Below are positions 51,166-55,634 of a stretch of DNA of 55,634 nt, piece by piece. Each line of letters opens with the position of its first letter. Position 1 is the first letter of the stretch. The DNA is from Bryobacterales bacterium (GTDB taxonomy: Bacteria > Acidobacteriota > Terriglobia > Bryobacterales > Bryobacteraceae): the NCBI GenBank assembly GCA_009697505.1, contig SHUD01000012.1, positions 1 to 55,634 of the forward strand. The letters are read 5' to 3'. The position numbers were made by a program, and so were the translations under genes. The notes beneath the pieces are model-generated. The model was not told the origin of the DNA. It made no database searches and saw only the letters and a list, made by a program, of their open reading frames with translations.

Positions 51166-51483
51166 ATGGCACACGCCTTGGTAAAGAAACGCTCGCGGCC
51201 CACATTCGGGCGCGCACCGCTCGCGATGGCGGAAGCACGGAAGCAGCTTCCTCTGCTCGCCGAGACCCTGGAGAAACACCCCGAATTCGGCGCCGTGAAA
51301 ATCACCAAACGCGGCAAACCCGTGCTCGCTGTTTTGTCGTGGGATCTGTACGAGTCCGTGGTCGAGACCATGGAGATCATGTCCGACCCCGAGCTGATGG
51401 CGGCCTTCCGGCAAGGCGTGAAGGAAATCGAGGAAGGCAAGGCCATCCCGCTTGAACAATTTAAGCGAGAGCTTGGCCTTTGA
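51166..51483 (+). CDS. Phd/YefM-type antitoxin
   Basis: A 105-residue antitoxin of the Phd/YefM fold. The middle segment PEFGAVKITKRGKPVLAVLSWDLYESVVETMEIM is typical: a beta sheet with RGKPVAVL followed by a helix. The C-terminal tail (SDPELMAAFRQGVKEIEEGKAIPLEQF) is the likely toxin-binding part. The stop overlaps the toxin start as TTGA. Confidence 0.85.
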   Translation: MAHALVKKRSRPTFGRAPLAMAEARKQLPLLAETLEKHPEFGAVKITKRGKPVLAVLSWDLYESVVETMEIMSDPELMAAFRQGVKEIEEGKAIPLEQFKRELGL

Positions 51484-51794
51484 CTTATCGCGTCGACATC
51501 CTGCCGGCCGCGCAACAGATGGTGCGGGAAATCTCCGACCGCCGCGTGCAGGAAAAGATCCTGGAACGAATGACGGCTCTTGCCAATGACCCCGAATTGC
51601 AAGGTAAACCTCTCGACGACGACCTCGCCGGGTATCGCAGCATCCGCGCGGTGGGGCAGCGCTACCGAATTGTCTATCGCGTGGAACGGTCGAATGTAAC
51701 GGTCGTTGTGGTCGCGGCTGGAATCCGCAAAGACGGAAGCCGTGATGACATTTATCGCGTCGCCGCCAAGCTCATACGCCTCGGCTTACTGTGA
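51480..51794 (+). CDS. RelE/ParE-type toxin
   Basis: A 104-residue RelE/ParE-superfamily toxin starting at TTG 51480. Family-like features are MTYRVDILPAAQQMVREI, a helix around KILERMTALANDPELQGKPLDDDLAGYRSIRAVGQRYRIVYRVE and a C-terminal GIRKDGSRDDIYRVA. RelE toxins cut ribosome-bound mRNA; ParE toxins inhibit gyrase. I cannot tell which from sequence alone. It is coupled to its antitoxin. Confidence 0.85.
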   Translation: MTYRVDILPAAQQMVREISDRRVQEKILERMTALANDPELQGKPLDDDLAGYRSIRAVGQRYRIVYRVERSNVTVVVVAAGIRKDGSRDDIYRVAAKLIRLGLL

Positions 51795-51861
51795 TCGGCC
51801 GCTGATCCCGTTCGACGCGGGCGTGCTTGCCTTGTTCCGAGAGATCGCCTATCTTGAAACT

Positions 51862-52101
51862 ATGACAGCGGAGAAACGCGCGACCCTTGCGGGTATCGTC
51901 ATGATCGATAAGGAAATCATGCACGGCACCCCGTGCTTCTCGGGAAGCCGCGTGCCCGTCCAAACTCTTCTCGATTTCATCGAAGCGGGGGATACCCTCG
52001 ATAAGTTCCTCCAATCTTTCCCGCGCGTGCAACGCGAGCAAGCGGTACAGTTCCTTGAGATGGCCAAAGACCAGCTTCTCGCCGAATGCGTATCCTCGTA
52101 G
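51862..52101 (+). CDS. DUF433 antitoxin-like protein
   Basis: A 79-residue DUF433 protein from ATG 51862 (MTAEKRATLAGIVMIDKEIMHGTPCFSGSRVPVQTLLDFIEAGDTLDKFL). The family is a small HTH, usually the antitoxin of a DUF5615/PIN-like toxin. A matching toxin start overlaps its end by 16 bp. It is 67 bp after the RelE stop, so the two pairs stand in tandem. Confidence 0.88.
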   Translation: MTAEKRATLAGIVMIDKEIMHGTPCFSGSRVPVQTLLDFIEAGDTLDKFLQSFPRVQREQAVQFLEMAKDQLLAECVSS

Positions 52102-52301
52102 ACGAATGCGTTGATCCTGGCATTCGCGAGCTGTTGGCTGGACACCAAGTCACGACGGTGAGCGAGGCCAAATGGCGCGGCACCTCAGTCCACGAGCTTA
52201 TACAGCTAGCCGAGGGCCATTTCGACGTGTCAATTACCCTGGACCGTGGCTTCGAGGCCCACCAAGGTTCACGGTACTCATTAGGGCGTTCCGACGCATG
52301 A
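52086..52301 (+). pseudogene. DUF5615 PIN-like toxin, 3'-truncated
   Basis: The first 57 codons are a good DUF5615/Mut7-C-like PIN start: MRILVDECVDP with Asp6, a VTTVSEAKWRG segment and TLDRGFE with Asp53. Family members are about 110 residues long and continue with a hydrophobic strand; here resemblance stops at about 52254. The last codons run into antisense of another gene and end at 52301. The gene was cut by a recombination or misassembly event, so the module has an antitoxin without a full toxin. Confidence 0.75.
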
Positions 52302-52957
52302 TTCAGTGTGTTTAGCATTGCTTCGCCCAGGACACGGTAACTGGCCTGATGTGGGACCGGAACGCCGGTAAGTTTCTGTGTGGCAAACTCGATTAGTTCG
52401 GCCGCGACCGCGCCCTTCACTGAGTCATCGACGGTTTCGCTGCTGGTGGGGCGCCTTCGAATTTTGCCCAATTCCATCCGTGGAGCCGATTCTGAGTGGC
52501 TTCTGACGTAATGCCGAAAGCCAGAGTTTGTCAAGATCGCCCTGAGCTTTGGGTCTTTGGGGTGGTTGCCCGAAACGAAGGTGTTGTTGGCGAGTTCTCT
52601 TCTATTGATGGTGGCCAGCAGGAGTGCCACAGCGTCGGGGGTAAGTTCTTCTACTTCCCCGAGGTCGATAAATAGGTCCCGCGCTCTCGCCACGGCTCGG
52701 ATACGGTTCAAAAAATGCACAGCTTCGTTTGGATTTTCGACCATCGAAAACCGTTTCGGTGCGACCATTTGCGCCGGTGGCCCGAGATGCTTCTTTGTCT
52801 CCGTCTTAGAGGACGGCATTCCGTAGTGGGCTTCATGACGCTCAACCGCGTGCCGCTGCCTGCGGACTGAAGCGCGTTGCGCTGATCGCTGCCTCTCCCG
52901 GAGGTAACGTTTCCAACGTGGTCGCGTAATAAGCCGTTTCACCGCGCCAGGCTCCAA
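52255..52957 (-). pseudogene. STAS/HATPase-type ATP-binding protein, 3'-truncated
   Basis: Read from about ATG 52957, roughly 234 codons resemble a family of proteins with an N-terminal STAS-like part and a C-terminal GHKL ATPase. The N-terminal region is a basic, RERQRSAQRASVRRQRHAVERHEAHY-type linker. Next come NPNEAVHFLNRIRAVARARDLFIDLGEVEELTPDAVALLLA and ILTNSGFRHYV. The N-box (LGEAMLNTLNHA…REPWWAS) ends at the junction. The rest of the ATPase fold is gone; the open frame continues into antisense of the toxin-antitoxin genes to 51977. Function of the family is not known to me. Confidence 0.7.
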
Positions 52958-53143
52958 TCACTGAGTGATAATGAGAGAGTTACGGTTAGCATCGCTACAA
53001 GTATGTCCACAAAACTGTGCTACATTCGGAAATCTGAACTCAACAGAAATGACCACATCGATTTCTTGGAAACTACGAATGACTCGATTATCGTGTATTC
53101 TTATTCACGCTGGCACACTAGCCTTCTGGTCGCAAGTATGATA

Positions 53144-53163
53144 ATCTCTATAGGGATAGAGAT
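53144..53163 (+). promoter_or_regulatory. Perfect palindrome covering the sulfite/nitrite reductase ribosome-binding region
   Basis: ATCTCTAT (53144-53151), AGGG, ATAGAGAT (53156-53163) is a perfect 8-bp-arm inverted repeat ending 2 bp before the ATG at 53166. The only purine-rich SD-like bases (AGGGATAGAG) lie in it. It could be an operator for a repressor such as an Rrf2/CysB-type sulfur regulator, or an mRNA hairpin that hides the SD. Position is seen; function is inferred. Confidence 0.55.
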
Positions 53164-53165
53164 AT

Positions 53166-54932
53166 ATGGCCATTGCTGATGTAACTACCGAACAGCAACT
53201 CCTGGAACAAGAATACGATAGGGTCGTCCGCGAGGACATTGACCTATTCCGTTCCCAGGCCGCCGCGCGCCTGGCCGGGCAGTTGACCGACGACGAATTA
53301 CGCCCCCATCGCCTGCGCCGCGGTGTTTATAGCCAGCGTCAGGAAGGCGTCCACATGATCCGCACGAAAGTGCCGGGTGGATTGCTGACCTCGGACCAAA
53401 TGCGCCAAATGGCCAAGGTGGCCGACGAATTCGCTGGCGGCAAAGGGCATCTCACGACGCGGCAGAACATTCAATATCACTTTGTGCCGCTGGGGCGCGT
53501 GGCGGATCTCCTGCAAACGCTGGCCGACGTGCGCCTGACCACGCGCGAAGCCTGCTACAACACGGTGCGCAACGTCACAGCCTGTCCACTGGCGGGCATC
53601 CATCCCGAAGAACCGTTCGACGTGCAGCCCTACGCGCGCCGCGTGGCGTTTGCGTTTCTACACAAGGAACTCACCGATAGCCTGCCGCGCAAGTTCAAGA
53701 TCGCTTTTACGGGATGCCCGGAAGATTGCATTGCAACCTCGATCAACGACGTCGGTCTCCGCGCGGTAATTCGCGAAGGAGTCAAAGGCTTCCGCATGAC
53801 CGTCGCGGGAGGCCTGGGACCTCTGCCCACCGAATCCAAAGTTCTGCACGAGTTCGTTCCGGCAGAGGATCTGGTGCGGCGTATCGAAGCCGTGATCCGC
53901 GTGTTCAATGTGCACGGGAACCGCAAGAACAAGAATAAGGCGCGCCTGAAGTTCGTCCTGCGCGAGCGCGGCTTCGAATGGCTGCGCGACACCATCGAAG
54001 AAAATTATCAGGACATTTTGAAGAACGGCGGGATTGCCATGCCCGATGAAGTCCCGGAGAATTTCGGCGGCTTCAAAGCCCAGCGGCCTCCGCTCGCTTC
54101 CGGCGAACTGCTGTCCGTGTGGGAGCCTTCGTCGCCCGACTTTGCCGAGTGGAAGAAGACCAACGTTCGCGCGCAGAAGCAAAAAGGTTATTCCATCGTC
54201 ACCGTGACCACACCGCAGGGTAACCTGACCGGCGATCAGATGCGCGGCCTGGCTGACATCGCCGATCAGGCCGCTGACGGTTTCCTGCGGTTCTCGATGA
54301 TCCAGAACGTGATCTTCGGCTGGGTTCCCGATGGCGCGCTGAAGCGTGTCTATGGCGCGCTTGCGAAATTAGATCTGGCACAAGGCTGCGCGGACGAAAT
54401 TAGCGATCCGATCACGTGCCCGGGCGCGTACAGTTGCAATCTGGGTCTCACCAAGACCATGGGACTGGGCCCGGCCATCGCGAACGTCGTCGCCGGCGAA
54501 ACCGACACGCTGGTCCGCAAGCTGCGCATCAATGCCAGCGGCTGCCCCAATTCCTGCGGCCAGCACTGGATTGGCGACTTCGGCTTCTACGGCAACGCGC
54601 GCAAGATTGATGGCCCGGACGGCCTGAAGCACGAAGTCCCGTACTACCTGATGCTCCTCGGCGGCACCATGGAACAGTTTGGCGTCGCCGTGCAAAGCAT
54701 CCCGGCGCGCCTGGTGCCCGTCGCTGTCAAGCGCATCCTCGAACACTACAAGCAGAACCGCGTGGAAGGGGAAAGCTTCCGCGCCTACGTTCTACGCCAC
54801 AAGGTGGAAACCTTCCGCCAACTGACTGCGGATCTGACCAAGCCTCCCATGGATAACCCCGAGATGTTCCGCGACTGGGGCGACGAGATCGAGTACAGCC
54901 TGAAGTTGGGCCGCGGCGAGTGCGCCGCGTAA
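53166..54932 (+). CDS. Siroheme sulfite/nitrite reductase (ferredoxin-type)
   Basis: A 588-residue monomeric siroheme-[4Fe-4S] enzyme. Two ferredoxin-like halves have the family motifs GVYSQRQEGVHMIRTKVPGG and HLTTRQNIQYHFV (siroheme contacts), then NVTACPLAGIHPEE. The cluster cysteines are Cys418 and Cys424 (CPGAYSC) and Cys460 and Cys464 (NASGCPNSCGQHW). It makes sulfide from sulfite in cysteine synthesis, or ammonia from nitrite. The two activities cannot be separated from sequence alone. No cys or nir neighbours are visible, which leaves the role open. Confidence 0.92.
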   Translation: MAIADVTTEQQLLEQEYDRVVREDIDLFRSQAAARLAGQLTDDELRPHRLRRGVYSQRQEGVHMIRTKVPGGLLTSDQMRQMAKVADEFAGGKGHLTTRQNIQYHFVPLGRVADLLQTLADVRLTTREACYNTVRNVTACPLAGIHPEEPFDVQPYARRVAFAFLHKELTDSLPRKFKIAFTGCPEDCIATSINDVGLRAVIREGVKGFRMTVAGGLGPLPTESKVLHEFVPAEDLVRRIEAVIRVFNVHGNRKNKNKARLKFVLRERGFEWLRDTIEENYQDILKNGGIAMPDEVPENFGGFKAQRPPLASGELLSVWEPSSPDFAEWKKTNVRAQKQKGYSIVTVTTPQGNLTGDQMRGLADIADQAADGFLRFSMIQNVIFGWVPDGALKRVYGALAKLDLAQGCADEISDPITCPGAYSCNLGLTKTMGLGPAIANVVAGETDTLVRKLRINASGCPNSCGQHWIGDFGFYGNARKIDGPDGLKHEVPYYLMLLGGTMEQFGVAVQSIPARLVPVAVKRILEHYKQNRVEGESFRAYVLRHKVETFRQLTADLTKPPMDNPEMFRDWGDEIEYSLKLGRGECAA

Positions 54933-55011
54933 TCAGAATTTTGCCGGCGGTGTCAGCCAGCCGTTTATTGTTATAATTTCCCATCGCGGTCCGCGATAAG
55001 GCTAAACCTGC

Positions 55012-55494
55012 GTGAAGATTTCTACACTTATTGTCCTCATTGTGTTCCTTCCATTGTTTGTGGTTTTAGCGGTAGCGCAATCCGCGCAAATTGACCATGT
55101 AACGCAAGATCATGTAACTCCGCGGGCCAGCCGATCCGTTTCCGAACCCGCGCAAGCTCAAAGCATCCCGTTAAGCGCGTCCATCTGGACTCCGCTCGGC
55201 CCCGCTCCGGCATCATTGAATGGGAGTTTTAGCGGACGCATCGTGGGAATCGCCGCCCATCCCATCAACGCCAACACCATCTATATCGCGGCCGCGGGCG
55301 GCGGTGTGTGGAAGACCACCGATGGCGGCTCCATCTGGATCCCGTTGACCGATTCTCAACCCACGCTTGCCATGGGCGCTATCGCCAGCGCACCGTCGAA
55401 CCCTTCCGTGATCTACGCAGGCACAGGGGAAGCCAACAATTCGAGCGATTCCCACTTCGGCGGGGGCATTCTGGTCAGCACCGATGGTGGCGAG
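55012..55494 (+). pseudogene. Exported BNR/VPS10-type beta-propeller, 3'-truncated
   Basis: From a GTG at 55012 a signal peptide (KISTLIVLIVFLPLFVVLAVAQ) leads to the opening blades of a sortilin/BNR-type propeller: GRIVGIAAHPINANTIYIAAAGGGVWKTTDGGSIW, then NPSVIYAGTGEAN and GGGILVSTDGG. Family members run to 700-1000 residues. Resemblance stops at about 55494 in mid-Asp-box, after which the sequence reads as a different gene on the other strand. A TATAAT lies upstream at 54972-54977. Truncation could be real or an assembly join near the edge. Confidence 0.7.
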
Positions 55495-55634
55495 CCCCGT
55501 ATTTTAGATCCGTTCCTTGAACCAGCAGGTAATTCTTGCTGCCGTCGGCGACGGTAAATACGAATGCCCGGTCGCCGGACGTATTGAAGATGCGTTGCTG
55601 AACAAGATTGAGTTCGATGTCCAGAACCCGCTTC
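55475..55634 (-). CDS. Partial unrecognised protein at the right edge
   Basis: The minus strand reads openly from the edge (codon at 55631-55633) to a TGA at 55475-55477. The first 40 or so codons have protein-like character: RVLDIELNLVQQRIFNTSG, AFVFTVADGSKNYLLVQG. The last residues come from antisense of the BNR gene. The 5' part lies outside the window. I do not recognise the family. It meets the BNR gene tail-to-tail at about 55490-55500. Confidence 0.4.
   Translation of the reverse strand, partial: KRVLDIELNLVQQRIFNTSGDRAFVFTVADGSKNYLLVQGTDLKYGARHHRC

Noticed and set aside
51977..52254. C-terminal part of the 326-codon minus-strand frame
   Set aside because: Beyond the 52254 junction it is antisense of the DUF433 and DUF5615 genes, so it is not part of the ATPase-like protein.
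1..55634. CRISPR arrays, prophage or a defence island
   Set aside because: No regularly spaced direct repeats, cas genes, phage structural genes or recognised defence operon beyond toxin-antitoxin loci were found.

Overview
The window looks like one chromosomal stretch of a high-GC, soil-type member of the Acidobacteriota, possibly of the Solibacter/Bryobacter kind. This is an inference from gene content: an Oar-like TonB-dependent receptor with a carboxypeptidase-regulatory N-terminus, DUF1684, a MacB-like membrane protein without an FtsX domain, a large LmbE/PIG-L protein next to a sodium:solute symporter, a UMF1 transporter, and many secreted Ig-like or BNR proteins. No phage or plasmid backbone and no CRISPR array were seen. 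Most genes are ordinary housekeeping or secretome genes packed with 4-bp overlaps. The accessory material sits at the edges and at about 35 kb and 51-52 kb.

Layout. 0-1.8 kb: end of an insertion sequence, an AbiEii-type toxin gene with a damaged motif, tRNA-Leu(CAA), and an excisionase-like gene that runs into the tRNA 3' end. 1.9-4.5 kb: two convergent MFS transporters. 5-10.4 kb: larB, then ndk-sucD-sucC on the minus strand, a receiver-DUF3052 fusion, a small membrane protein and trpD. 10.4-16 kb: an Oar-like receptor, a DUF58 protein, a 96-bp inverted-repeat element and a UvrC-like protein with a degenerate GIY-YIG domain. 16-19.8 kb: PolX, a Nudix hydrolase and the convergent cluster [47-aa membrane protein]-rph-rdgB. 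19.8-26.4 kb: a TgpA-like transglutaminase, UMF1, a BNR-like secreted protein and HyuB. 33.45 back to 26.4 kb: a dense minus-strand run of seven genes: three coupled secreted or membrane proteins, thiD, an NfrB-like glycosyltransferase broken by an in-frame amber codon, cdd and an exported amidohydrolase.

33.5-43.4 kb: a radical SAM/cytochrome c pair, MqsRA with two operator palindromes, an orphan ModA-like protein, a bacilliredoxin, a MacB-like protein, a frameshifted mtgA, a cyclophilin, DUF1684 and larE. 49.7 back to 41.6 kb on the minus strand: a DsbA-like protein, an M28 peptidase, an unknown protein, then the coupled set LmbE-[45-aa membrane protein]-SSS symporter. 49.7-53 kb: a GT39 glycosyltransferase, then Phd/RelE and DUF433/DUF5615 toxin-antitoxin genes. 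The DUF5615 toxin is cut in half and joined tail-to-tail to a cut STAS/HATPase gene. 53.2-55.6 kb: a siroheme sulfite/nitrite reductase whose ribosome-binding region lies inside a perfect palindrome, and a BNR protein cut at another tail-to-tail junction near the window end.

No single island encodes a clearly new defence system. The best leads are small or broken parts: two coupled mini membrane proteins that fall below a usual ORF cutoff (positions 19652-19795 and 43297-43434), the radical SAM/cytochrome c pair, the LmbE-mini-SSS operon, the receiver-DUF3052 fusion, the UvrC-like protein without a nuclease domain, and several clean gene lesions (amber, frameshift, two fusion junctions) that could be biology or assembly error.
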